Source: Streptococcus oralis (GTDB lineage: Bacteria; Bacillota; Bacilli; Lactobacillales; Streptococcaceae). From it: 5,996 bases of DNA. Shown piece after piece: positions 1 to 5,980 of this stretch (position 1 is the stretch's first letter; each line of letters opens with the position of its first letter). The position numbers and the translations under genes were made by a program. The notes under the pieces are model-generated. The model ran no database searches and had not been told where the DNA came from. It was given only the letters and a program-made list of their open reading frames with translations. The DNA lies in the NCBI GenBank assembly GCA_937930605.1, contig CALHBZ010000106.1:1-5996 (forward strand), in the 5' to 3' direction.

Positions 1-68
1 TTGATATGGCCGTTCATATCCGCCATATCAAAAGGAATTTTCATTTTCATTTGATAAGTTAAGCCCAT
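1..68 (-). CDS. Acyl-ACP thioesterase, N-terminal fragment (cut by window start)
   Basis: Only the first 22 codons are present; the gene continues beyond position 1. The ATG at 68-66 opens a reading frame beginning MGLTYQMKMKIPFDMADMNG, which I recognise as the start of the streptococcal acyl-ACP thioesterase. That enzyme hydrolyses acyl-acyl carrier protein to release free fatty acids in the cytoplasm, and it has a hot-dog fold in which an N-terminal segment of this type precedes the first domain. The start is supported by a GGAG at 80-77 that overlaps the last sense codon and stop of hemW, 8 bases before the ATG. Only 4 bases separate the hemW stop from this ATG, so the two genes are almost certainly cotranscribed and may be translationally coupled. 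The identification rests on a short N-terminus plus gene order, so it is probable rather than certain. Confidence 0.7.
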   Translation of the reverse strand, partial: MGLTYQMKMKIPFDMADMNGHI

Positions 69-72
69 CGTT

Positions 73-1203
73 CTACTCCAAAATAAATCGTTCTGCTACA
101 GTGTCTCCTAAAAAGAGACCTCTCTTTGTCATTCGGACACGATCACCATCGATCTGCATAAGACCCTGTTGGGTTAAGTCTTTGACGATTTCTCCATAAA
201 TTCCTTCAAAGGAACGTCCGAATTTTTCCTCAAATCTAGCTATGGAAACTCCAGATTTCTTGCGGAGTCCCAAAAACATTTCTTCTTCCATCTGCTCCTT
301 TTGGCTCAGGTGTTCTTCTGTTATCCGAGCATTTCCTGCCTCTACTGCACTGAGATAATGTCGAATAGGACCGTGATTTTTATAACGAACTCCGTCTACA
401 TAGCCTGAAGCACCCGCGCCGATACCATAATACTCAGCATTATCCCAGTACATGAGATTGTGGCGACTTTCAAAGCCTGGTTTGGAGAAATTTGAAATCT
501 CATAATGCTCAAAACCAGCTCGCTCAAGTTCCGCAATGATGTACTCAAACATTTCTGCTTCTAATTCTTCCTTGGGCAGGGGCAATTTCCCACGTCGCAT
601 ACGGTTCATAAAGACCGTATGATTCTCCAAAATTAAGCTATAAAGGCTCATATGAGGAATATCCAGTCCAATGGCCTTAGCCACATTTTCCTTGACCTGA
701 TCCATAGTTTGACCCGGAAGAGCATAGATTAGGTCAATGGAGATATTGTCAAAACCAGCCAGTTTGAGGCGGTCGATATTCTCATAAATATCCTTCTCCA
801 AATGACTGCGTCCAATCTTTTTCAGCATTTTGTCATCAAAGGTCTGCACACCTAGGGAGACACGATTGACAGCCGAGTTTTTCAAAACCGCAATCTTATC
901 CGCGTCCAAGTCCCCTGGATTGGCCTCAATGGTCAACTCTTCCAAGGCTGACAAGTCCAGATTTTTAGTCAAACCATCCAAGAGAACTTCTAATTGGGAA
1001 GCAGACAGAGCCGTTGGCGTCCCACCTCCAATGTAGAGGGTTCGCAATTTTTGGATATCATAAGAACGAAATTCCTCAAGTAGATGCTCCAGATAACTAT
1101 CTACTGGCTGATTCTTGATAAATACTTTTGAAAAGTCACAATAATAACAAATCTGGGTGCAAAAGGGAATATGCACGTAGGCGGACGTAGGTTTTTTCTG
1201 CAT
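73..1203 (-). CDS. hemW: Radical SAM protein HemW (heme chaperone, HemN-like)
   Basis: A 376-residue radical SAM protein of normal HemW length. The cluster motif CxxxCxxC is at Cys15, Cys19 and Cys22, inside YVHIPFCTQICYYCDF, and binds a 4Fe-4S cluster and S-adenosylmethionine. The SAM-contact motif GGGTPT is at 59-64. The HNLMYW motif at 248-253 matches the HNxxYW signature of HemW, and a winged-helix-like C-terminal region follows (about 300-376). Residue 24 is Phe, so the fourth cysteine of true coproporphyrinogen dehydrogenase HemN (CxxxCxxCxC) is missing. This favours HemW, a heme-binding chaperone, over the old label 'oxygen-independent coproporphyrinogen III oxidase'. Streptococci of this group generally lack a full heme biosynthesis pathway, so the in vivo role is unclear. 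The ATG at 1203 is the only sensible start: it lies just before the conserved N-terminus, and the next Met is past residue 120. There is no Shine-Dalgarno sequence upstream. The gene is followed after 4 bases by the thioesterase gene. Confidence 0.93.
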   Translation of the reverse strand: MQKKPTSAYVHIPFCTQICYYCDFSKVFIKNQPVDSYLEHLLEEFRSYDIQKLRTLYIGGGTPTALSASQLEVLLDGLTKNLDLSALEELTIEANPGDLDADKIAVLKNSAVNRVSLGVQTFDDKMLKKIGRSHLEKDIYENIDRLKLAGFDNISIDLIYALPGQTMDQVKENVAKAIGLDIPHMSLYSLILENHTVFMNRMRRGKLPLPKEELEAEMFEYIIAELERAGFEHYEISNFSKPGFESRHNLMYWDNAEYYGIGAGASGYVDGVRYKNHGPIRHYLSAVEAGNARITEEHLSQKEQMEEEMFLGLRKKSGVSIARFEEKFGRSFEGIYGEIVKDLTQQGLMQIDGDRVRMTKRGLFLGDTVAERFILE

Positions 1204-1210
1204 AGTATTT

Positions 1211-1219
1211 ATTATACCA
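1211..1219 (-). promoter_or_regulatory. Extended -10 promoter of hemW (TGGTATAAT)
   Basis: On the minus strand the sequence reads TGG TATAAT (1219-1211), a perfect -10 hexamer with the extended TGn element common in streptococci. No good -35 is present at 17 bases. Only 7 bases separate the hexamer from the hemW ATG (AAATACT), so the expected transcription start is at or within about 2 bases of the start codon. The promoter lies just after the terminator of the preceding operon, which fits hemW being an independent unit. Confidence 0.75.
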
Positions 1220-1237
1220 CAAAGACTGGTTTCCAGA

Positions 1238-1283
1238 TAAAAATCACCATCTCCAGAACCTTAGATGAACCAGAGATGGTGAT
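1238..1283 (-). terminator. Intrinsic terminator of the hprK-lgt-DUF948-YtxH operon
   Basis: A perfect 11-base inverted repeat, ATCACCATCTC (1283-1273 read on the minus strand) and GAGATGGTGAT (1253-1243), encloses a 19-base loop. It is followed by five T residues (1243-1239, the first shared with the stem) on the minus strand. It starts 4 bases after the stop codon of the YtxH gene and lies before the hemW promoter, where an operon terminator is expected. The T tract is short, so termination may be partial. Confidence 0.75.
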
Positions 1284-1287
1284 GGTT

Positions 1288-1686
1288 TTATTCTTCTGTA
1301 ATATCAATAATAATCTCTTCTTCGTTTTCTACGATATCTGGAGTTGCTGACTGTTCTTGCCATTGCTCCTTGAGATTGTTAAAGGTTTCTTTCGATGCTT
1401 CTGTCGCTTGTCGTGCACATGTTTTGGCTTGATTAAGGACACTGTCAAAAGTAATTTCACCAGATTCTACTTGTTCCTTTGTTTTCAGCACAAAGTCTGT
1501 TGCTTGTTCTTTCACTTCTGTCAATTTCTCACAGACTTGCTCTCTGGCATATTCTGGATCTTCTCTCAAGTCATCTAGAAAATCTTGAGCTTGACTGCAA
1601 ACTTGCTTGCCCTTGTCACTGGTTAAGAACAAGGCCAGAGCTGCACCTGAAACAGTTCCTAAAAGGATAGAGGATAGTTTTCCCAT
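1288..1686 (-). CDS. YtxH-domain small protein with N-terminal hydrophobic helix
   Basis: A 132-residue protein. Residues 6-22 form a glycine/alanine-rich hydrophobic segment (LLGTVSGAALALFLTSD), followed by GKQV. This is the hallmark of the YtxH/general-stress family, small proteins of unknown molecular function. The rest is highly charged and predicted helical or coiled-coil, with an acidic tail (NEEEIIIDITEE). Three cysteines (30, 52, 90) lie in the soluble part, which is somewhat unusual for a streptococcal protein. It is the last gene of the hprK operon. The ATG at 1686 has an AAGGAGA site at 1699-1693, and the upstream DUF948 gene ends 15 bases before it. YtxH and DUF948 proteins are often neighbours in Firmicutes, suggesting a shared envelope or stress role, but this is inference from context. 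Confidence 0.85.
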   Translation of the reverse strand: MGKLSSILLGTVSGAALALFLTSDKGKQVCSQAQDFLDDLREDPEYAREQVCEKLTEVKEQATDFVLKTKEQVESGEITFDSVLNQAKTCARQATEASKETFNNLKEQWQEQSATPDIVENEEEIIIDITEE

Positions 1687-1701
1687 GAGATTTCTCCTTT
1701 T

Positions 1702-2085
1702 TTATTTTTTGAAAAATTTACTAGCAACACGGAGTGCAGATAATCCAGCACCCGTCTTAAGTGTTTTTGATCCAGCTGATGAAGCTTTCTTGCTCAAGAC
1801 ACGCGCTTGGCTATTGAGGTCAGATACTGACTCAGACAAGTCCGCCACAGCTGTAAAGAGTGGGTCGATCGTCGCAACCTTAACATTGATATCATCTACC
1901 AAGACATTAACTTTTACCAACAATTCATTGGTATGATGTAAGGTAACATCTACATCTGAAGACAAGGTTTTGATAGTTTTCTCAGTCTCATCAATCATTC
2001 GACCTGCTTTTTGAATGGTGATCGTCAGATAGACTAAACAAACGATCAAAGCAATCGCAACAAGAATATAAGCAACTTCTAACAT
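1702..2085 (-). CDS. DUF948 family membrane-anchored coiled-coil protein
   Basis: A 127-residue protein with one N-terminal transmembrane segment at about residues 4-24 (VAYILVAIALIVCLVYLTITI). A long amphipathic helical region follows (about 27-100) with regularly spaced hydrophobic residues, and the tail is basic (RVASKFFKK). This layout matches the DUF948 family (Bacillus YoxC-like proteins), whose function is not established. The ATG at 2085 directly abuts the lgt stop codon (2088-2086), and its AGGAGG site (2099-2094) lies inside the last codons of lgt, so its translation is probably coupled to lgt. The YtxH gene follows after 15 bases. The two products share the plan of an N-terminal hydrophobic anchor plus a helical soluble part, and may work together; that is inference. 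Confidence 0.85.
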   Translation of the reverse strand: MLEVAYILVAIALIVCLVYLTITIQKAGRMIDETEKTIKTLSSDVDVTLHHTNELLVKVNVLVDDINVKVATIDPLFTAVADLSESVSDLNSQARVLSKKASSAGSKTLKTGAGLSALRVASKFFKK

Positions 2086-2874
2086 TTAGTTTTCCTCCTC
2101 AGTATGATAGAAAGGGGCTTTCTTTCGATTTTGATAAAGTATGATGTAAACACCTAGTCCAATGAGGACAACTGATAACCATTGGGACACCCGCAGTCCA
2201 AAGAACATAAGACTATCTGTTCGCATTCCTTCGATGATCATACGACCAAAACCATACCAAATCAAGTAGAAAGCAGTGATATGACCTCGTCTGATTCCCT
2301 TCAATTTTCTTCTAAAAATCAGAATCAAAGCAAATCCAACCAGATTCCAAACCGACTCGTAAAGGAAGGTCGGCTGACGGTAGCTTCCGTCAATGTACAT
2401 CTGATCACGAATGAAGCCTGGCAAATAATCCAGACTATCTACTGCTGCACCGTAGGCTTCTTGGTTAAAAAAGTTCCCCCAGCGACCCAAACTTTGGGCA
2501 ATCATGACACTCGGTGCTGCTATGTCTAAGAAATCCCAAGTATTGATCAGCTTTCTATCTGCAAAGATATAAAGGACAATAGCTCCTGCTATCAAACCTC
2601 CATAAATGGCCAAACCACCATTCCAGATGGCGATGATTTCACCTGGATTTTGCAGATAGTAATCTAAGCGAAAGAGTACATAGTATAATCTAGCGCCTAA
2701 AATCGCAACTGGAAAAGCAATCAGGATAAAATCCAAAATGTCATCTGACAGGATTTTCTTTTTAGGAGCTTCTTTCATGGCAAGATAAACTGCCAAGACC
2801 AAGCCTGCCACAATACACAAGGCATACCAACGAATGGAAAAAGGTCCGATTTCAAATGCAACTGGATTAATCAT
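2086..2874 (-). CDS. lgt: Prolipoprotein diacylglyceryl transferase Lgt
   Basis: A 262-residue polytopic membrane enzyme of normal family length. Lgt transfers a diacylglyceryl group from phosphatidylglycerol to the lipobox cysteine of prolipoproteins, the first step of lipoprotein maturation at the cytoplasmic membrane. The family signature GRxGNFxNxExxG is intact at residues 130-142 ([13 protein letters not shown]). Other conserved blocks are NGGLAIYGG (85-93), QPTFLYES (167-174) and [14 protein letters not shown] (208-221). Several hydrophobic segments are visible (about 15-33, 46-68, 88-104, 175-187, 198-213, 228-246). The ATG at 2874 overlaps the end of hprK by 8 bases, and its GAGGTGA site (2884-2878) lies within hprK, implying translational coupling. 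The [19 protein letters not shown] start matches the family N-terminus. The DUF948 gene follows with no gap. Confidence 0.97.
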   Translation of the reverse strand: MINPVAFEIGPFSIRWYALCIVAGLVLAVYLAMKEAPKKKILSDDILDFILIAFPVAILGARLYYVLFRLDYYLQNPGEIIAIWNGGLAIYGGLIAGAIVLYIFADRKLINTWDFLDIAAPSVMIAQSLGRWGNFFNQEAYGAAVDSLDYLPGFIRDQMYIDGSYRQPTFLYESVWNLVGFALILIFRRKLKGIRRGHITAFYLIWYGFGRMIIEGMRTDSLMFFGLRVSQWLSVVLIGLGVYIILYQNRKKAPFYHTEEEN

Positions 2875-3802
2875 CTTTCACCTCATTTTTGGAGATGAGA
2901 TTAGTTAAGCGTTCTTCAAATAAACGCGTCGCATCAAAGCCCATTTCCTTAGCGCGATAGTTCATAGCTGCTGCCTCAATAACAACTGAGATATTGCGTC
3001 CTGTTTTTACTGGGATACGAATACGTGGAATAGTCACACCAGAAACTTCTAATTCTTCGGCATTGTTTCCTAGACGATCAAAAGTCTTTTGGGTATCGTA
3101 ATTTTCCAAATAGACTGCCAGCTGAACTTGTGAAGAATCTTTTACAGCGCTTGCTCCGTAGAGACTCATCACATCGATAATCCCCACTCCACGAATCTCA
3201 AGCAAATGCTTCAAAATTTCAGCGGGCTCTCCCCAAAGGGTCATTTCATCCTTAGCAAAGATATCCACACGGTCATCTGCTACCAAACGGTGTCCGCGTT
3301 TCACAAGCTCGAGACCTGTCTCACTCTTACCGATACCACTATCCCCTTGGATCAAGACACCCATGCCATAAATGTCCATCAAGACACCATGCACACTAGT
3401 CCGTTCAGCTAAACGGGAATCAAGGTAGCTAGATAACTCTCCCGACAAGCGACTAGTAGCTGTACGACTGGTTAAAATGGCAATCTTACATTCCCTAGCA
3501 GCTCTCAACATCTCCTCTGGAATCACCAAACCACGCGCAACAATAACCACTGGTGTTTCTGGTTGAAACATCTTGGTCAAGACTTTATAACGGTTGTGAG
3601 AAGACATAGCGACCAGATAAGACCACTCCTTCATCCCCAACAGTTGAAGTCGCTCTGGAGTATAGTAATCAAAATAGCCTGTCATTTCAAGACCTGGTCG
3701 AGAAATGTCCGCTGTGTTGATTTCTTTTTCAAGCAATTCGCCCTCGCCGTATACAATGTCTAGTCTGAGTTTTTCAATGATTTCTCTTACTAAAACTGAC
3801 AT
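2867..3802 (-). CDS. hprK: HPr kinase/phosphorylase HprK
   Basis: A 311-residue protein, the usual family length. HprK phosphorylates Ser46 of the phosphocarrier HPr when glycolytic intermediates are abundant and removes the phosphate when they are scarce. This sets CcpA-dependent catabolite repression and PTS activity in the cytoplasm. The Walker A loop GDSGIGKS is at 153-160, the conserved His138 lies in SVHGV, VADD is at 174-177, and the HprK signature [11 protein letters not shown] is at 201-211. The less conserved N-terminal domain covers about 1-130. I chose the ATG at 3802 rather than an upstream in-frame TTG at 3922 because it has an AAGGAGG site (3814-3808), begins with the conserved MSVLVREII, and the promoter lies inside the longer frame. 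It is the first gene of the operon and overlaps lgt by 8 bases. Confidence 0.97.
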   Translation of the reverse strand: MSVLVREIIEKLRLDIVYGEGELLEKEINTADISRPGLEMTGYFDYYTPERLQLLGMKEWSYLVAMSSHNRYKVLTKMFQPETPVVIVARGLVIPEEMLRAARECKIAILTSRTATSRLSGELSSYLDSRLAERTSVHGVLMDIYGMGVLIQGDSGIGKSETGLELVKRGHRLVADDRVDIFAKDEMTLWGEPAEILKHLLEIRGVGIIDVMSLYGASAVKDSSQVQLAVYLENYDTQKTFDRLGNNAEELEVSGVTIPRIRIPVKTGRNISVVIEAAAMNYRAKEMGFDATRLFEERLTNLISKNEVKDD

Positions 3803-3807
3803 AATTT

Positions 3808-3814
3808 CCTCCTT
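3808..3814 (-). promoter_or_regulatory. Ribosome binding site that fixes the hprK start (AAGGAGG)
   Basis: AAGGAGG lies 5 bases upstream of the ATG at 3802 and supports the 311-residue product. A second Shine-Dalgarno-like AAGGAG lies just upstream at 3830-3825. It precedes an in-frame TTG at 3817-3815 by 7 bases, so a product five residues longer cannot be excluded. Confidence 0.85.
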
Positions 3815-3833
3815 CAATCGAGTTCTCCTTACT

Positions 3834-3842
3834 ATTATATCA
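3834..3842 (-). promoter_or_regulatory. Extended -10 promoter of the hprK operon (TGATATAAT)
   Basis: On the minus strand TGA TATAAT spans 3842-3834, a perfect -10 hexamer with a TGn extension. No convincing TTGACA-like -35 is found 16-18 bases upstream, so the extended element probably carries recognition. It predicts a 5' leader of roughly 25 bases that holds both Shine-Dalgarno-like sites. There is no visible terminator between the preceding gene (stop at 3939) and this promoter, so some readthrough from upstream is possible. Confidence 0.75.
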
Positions 3843-3938
3843 AATTGTAGTTGGAAGTTTACTTTTTTTGCAAGATTTACAGTATTTATTTGAAGTTGAT
3901 TGGAAAAAGATTTATCGGGCAAATATTTTTGTACTTTC

Positions 3939-4901
3939 TCAAATCAGTTGAGACAAATCTACTGCAAATCGATCAACGTCTATCACCAAATCCCTTCCTG
4001 ATTTTTCTATATAAATTCTTGGAAGGCCTTGTGTCAACATTCTGTTTGCATCAGCCATATCTTGAGGATAAGTATAGAATTGTTGACCTTGTGGAAACTG
4101 ATTTCGGACTTGCCATTCTTCAAAGTCCTTCAAAAAAGTCTTATGAGACGGCATGCTGACTTCTTCGAACAAGGAATGGTCAAAAAATCGTACCAATCGA
4201 TATAGACCATGAATCTCATCCGCAAAGCACTTATCAATCTTTTCATAAGGATAACCTCGTCTCTGATAAGCTTGGCATAAACTTTGTAAGGACTCACTTA
4301 ATGCAACAGCATCTTTTCTTGCCAAGTTTATAAAATACCGAACAGAAAATTCTTCCATACCAGTTCGTTTTTTCTTCTCCAAAAAATGTTGTGCCAGCGA
4401 GAGCGACTCGAATAATCTTTCTTCATCTTGATAATAAAGAGCGTATAAAAGATTCATCACATTTTCTGGATAATAGGTTCCTTTCAACAAGGGTAAATCT
4501 TTGGGGACGAATGATGGAATGGCTGAAAAATCATTACAAGCAAAAGAGGTAAACAAGCCTTTCAAAATTCCATCTGTGTAGATGGTTCCACTTGCCAACA
4601 AACCGCCTCTCAGCAGCTCGGTTCTTCCTGTTTGCCATAGAGCGTTGTTTAACTGCTTATAATCCCCATCTAAAAACGCAGCATAATAGGCAAAATATTG
4701 AATATCATCTAGCAATAAGCTACTGTACAATTTTACTCTTAAAACCTTGTCAGACAATACTTTTGAATCGGTCAAATACTTTTCAAAAATTCTTTGGTTT
4801 GACTCTTCAAATTCCTTCCAATCTATCGGATCAGCATAATAACCCCAATCTTCCAAGTGATTATCACGCATCTTTTGATATTCTTTTATATACTCTTTCA
4901 T
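3939..4901 (-). CDS. Hypothetical helical protein, possible Imm49-type immunity protein
   Basis: A 320-residue protein without signal peptide or membrane segment, rich in aromatic and charged residues and apparently mostly helical. The segment [17 protein letters not shown] (224-240) and the overall helical layout remind me of the Imm49 family, predicted immunity proteins that protect against polymorphic toxins. This is recollection of family character, not a search result, and the assignment is tentative. The N-terminal part (about 1-90) resembles other streptococcal proteins of this kind ([12 protein letters not shown]). The ATG at 4901 has a GAGG 11 bases upstream, rather long spacing; the next Met (residue 11) has no better site. 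The gene lies between the rpsU terminator and the hprK promoter, with no clear promoter or terminator of its own. It is AT-richer than hprK: 20/60 and 17/60 G+C in two sampled blocks against 30/60 and 28/60. That suggests acquisition. No toxin gene is in the window. Confidence 0.8.
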   Translation of the reverse strand: MKEYIKEYQKMRDNHLEDWGYYADPIDWKEFEESNQRIFEKYLTDSKVLSDKVLRVKLYSSLLLDDIQYFAYYAAFLDGDYKQLNNALWQTGRTELLRGGLLASGTIYTDGILKGLFTSFACNDFSAIPSFVPKDLPLLKGTYYPENVMNLLYALYYQDEERLFESLSLAQHFLEKKKRTGMEEFSVRYFINLARKDAVALSESLQSLCQAYQRRGYPYEKIDKCFADEIHGLYRLVRFFDHSLFEEVSMPSHKTFLKDFEEWQVRNQFPQGQQFYTYPQDMADANRMLTQGLPRIYIEKSGRDLVIDVDRFAVDLSQLI

Positions 4902-4928
4902 AAGAATTTTTTCCTCTAAATACTATGC

Positions 4929-4956
4929 AAAAAAAGACTAGACAAGTCTAGCCTTT
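4929..4956 (-). terminator. Strong intrinsic terminator of rpsU
   Basis: Minus-strand sequence AAAGGCTAGA, a CTTG loop, then TCTAGTCTTT followed by more T residues (seven in a row, 4935-4929). The stem is about 7 GC-containing base pairs with one G-U pair, extended by A-T pairs into the T tract. It begins 9 bases after the rpsU stop codon and should separate rpsU from the downstream gene. Confidence 0.9.
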
Positions 4957-4965
4957 CATTTCTAA

Positions 4966-5142
4966 TTAGAATTTTTTACGTTTACGAGCTGCTTCCGATT
5001 TACGTTTACGTTTTACAGAAGGTTTTTCATAGAATTCACGTTTGCGTGTTTCTTGAAGAGTACCAGCTTTAGTAACCGCACGTTTGAAACGACGAAGTGC
5101 ATCGTCAAGAGATTCATTCTTACGTACTACTGTTTTAGACAT
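4966..5142 (-). CDS. rpsU: 30S ribosomal protein S21
   Basis: A 58-residue, very basic protein matching S21 of Firmicutes: [20 protein letters not shown] at the N-terminus, then [21 protein letters not shown] and an Arg/Lys-rich tail ending RKRKKF. S21 sits on the 30S subunit platform near the anti-Shine-Dalgarno end of 16S rRNA and assists initiation. I take the ATG at 5142 as the start. A longer frame from a TTG at 5166 would add eight non-conserved residues, and that codon lies only about 4 bases from the predicted transcription start. An AAGGGAGTG sequence precedes the ATG at a workable distance. The gene has its own strong promoter and terminator, so it is a single-gene unit; it is not fused to dnaG/rpoD as in enterobacteria. 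Confidence 0.97.
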
Positions 5143-5176
5143 TTTTTTCACTCCCTTCAAGTTCAAGATCTATTCT

Positions 5177-5205
5177 ATTTTACACACAAAGTGAATAAAT
5201 GTCAA
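5177..5205 (-). promoter_or_regulatory. Sigma-A promoter of rpsU (TTGACA-17-TAAAAT)
   Basis: A consensus -35 TTGACA (5205-5200) and a -10 TAAAAT (5182-5177) are separated by exactly 17 bases on the minus strand. The expected transcription start is near 5170, giving a leader of roughly 28 bases with the Shine-Dalgarno site. This is the strongest promoter in the window, fitting a ribosomal protein gene. Confidence 0.9.
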
Positions 5206-5350
5206 GGGGAAAGCAACCATAAACTTTTATTATTTTTGCTTTCTTCTTGTATCCATAAAATTAATTCATCCATAGCAAATTCTCGCTAAGTGAATTATCA
5301 ACCTCTAATCGTTTTAGTGGTAAAATATTAATGTTCTTCCAACCACACCT
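5202..5350 (-). other. Intergenic spacer with possible decayed coding remnant
   Basis: This spacer between the peptidase stop and the rpsU promoter holds no clear gene or terminator. On the minus strand an open frame without a start codon (5350-5261) gives peptide text such as KNINILPLKRLEVDNSLSEN. A second frame (5273-5202) encodes a 23-codon peptide beginning MDELILWIQEESKNNKSLWL. The two overlap at 5273-5261 and could be joined by one frameshift, as expected for the C-terminal scrap of a dead gene. Neither has a good ribosome binding site, the second ends inside the rpsU -35 box, and open frames of this size arise by chance in AT-rich DNA, so this is speculative. Confidence 0.2.
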
Positions 5351-5359
5351 TTATCGTCT

Positions 5360-5980
5360 TTATTCTATTGTTAAGATATCTATTTGTTCATCGTTAACGA
5401 TAATCGCTTGGTGATTATGAAGCGGTAGCAATTCAAGCTGCTTTTTATACATTTCAAAGGTCTTTTTGCTACTATCAGCAAAAGGTTCCTCACCATAATG
5501 TGGAAGGATGTAAAAATCCACTTCATCCAATCCCGCTGTATCATATAACTCTGTCGCTACCGTCTTGTCGTCCATGAGTTTATTGTAGTCAATATCCTTG
5601 GCTGTAATGATAGCCCCTGCTGATTCTCCCACATAGACTAACCCATCTCTTATTTGTTCTTTGATGAGAGATGGGAGTTGCTTTTTCTTTAATTCTTGCA
5701 ATAAATAAAAGGTATTTCCGCCTGAGACATAAAGAATTTTGCTTTGGAAAATCTTTGCCTGCGCGATTTCTCGATCACAAGAAGCAATATCTAGAACCTC
5801 TATCTCAAAGCCTAAATCTCTGAATGTTTGCTGAGCTTCATCGATATAGGCGGTGTAGTCCTCTTGGTTCCCAGCGGTAGGAATAAATAAAACTTTGTTT
5901 TCTAGATTCTTTTCCTTTGCATAATCGCTAAAAAGCTTTTTGACTCCAGCAAAGTATGAACATAAAAATAATTGTTTCAT
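5360..5980 (-). CDS. PepE-like serine peptidase (family S51, class I glutamine amidotransferase-like fold)
   Basis: A 206-residue cytoplasmic protein close to the usual length for the S51 dipeptidase E family. These enzymes have a flavodoxin/glutamine amidotransferase-like fold but use a nucleophilic serine in place of cysteine. The nucleophile elbow GESAG is at 118-122 with Ser120. YVSGGNTFYLLQEL (84-97) carries the conserved GGNT, and LPHYG (159-163) supplies His161, the likely catalytic histidine. IPTAG at 33-37 is the usual first-strand motif. Characterised PepE cleaves N-terminal Asp-X dipeptides, but many homologues are untested, so the substrate is unknown. The ATG at 5980 has a GGAGGT site (5992-5987) 6 bases upstream. 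Its promoter lies outside the window, and no terminator was recognised after its stop. Confidence 0.9.
   Translation of the reverse strand: MKQLFLCSYFAGVKKLFSDYAKEKNLENKVLFIPTAGNQEDYTAYIDEAQQTFRDLGFEIEVLDIASCDREIAQAKIFQSKILYVSGGNTFYLLQELKKKQLPSLIKEQIRDGLVYVGESAGAIITAKDIDYNKLMDDKTVATELYDTAGLDEVDFYILPHYGEEPFADSSKKTFEMYKKQLELLPLHNHQAIIVNDEQIDILTIE

Noticed and set aside
830..1036. Plus-strand open frames opposite hemW, YtxH, lgt, hprK and the hypothetical gene (for example 830-1036, 1607-1936, 2182-2529, 3851-4159, 4592-4903)
   Set aside because: They lie antisense to well-supported genes, their translations show no recognisable domains, and I saw no plus-strand promoter and ribosome binding site pair for them.
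73..1203. True coproporphyrinogen III dehydrogenase (HemN) activity for the radical SAM protein
   Set aside because: The cluster motif is CxxxCxxCDF without the fourth cysteine, and HNLMYW is the HemW-type motif, so the HemW annotation is preferred.
3803..3922. A 40-residue N-terminal extension of HprK from a TTG at 3922
   Set aside because: The extension is not part of the conserved family, the extended -10 promoter lies inside it, and the ATG at 3802 has a strong ribosome binding site and gives the standard 311-residue length.
4905..4925. A -10-like TAGTAT just upstream of the hypothetical gene as its promoter
   Set aside because: The hexamer is imperfect, has no -35 at an acceptable distance, and sits directly against the rpsU terminator T tract. 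It cannot be told apart from chance in AT-rich sequence.
5143..5166. An eight-residue N-terminal extension of S21 from a TTG at 5166
   Set aside because: S21 begins at MSKTVV. The TTG is only a few bases from the predicted transcription start, and the ribosome binding site for the ATG lies inside the extension.
5297..5348. Hairpin TGTGGT...ACCAC after the peptidase gene as a terminator
   Set aside because: The stem is only about 5 base pairs with a loop of some 20 bases, and the following bases are AAAAC rather than a T tract on the minus strand.
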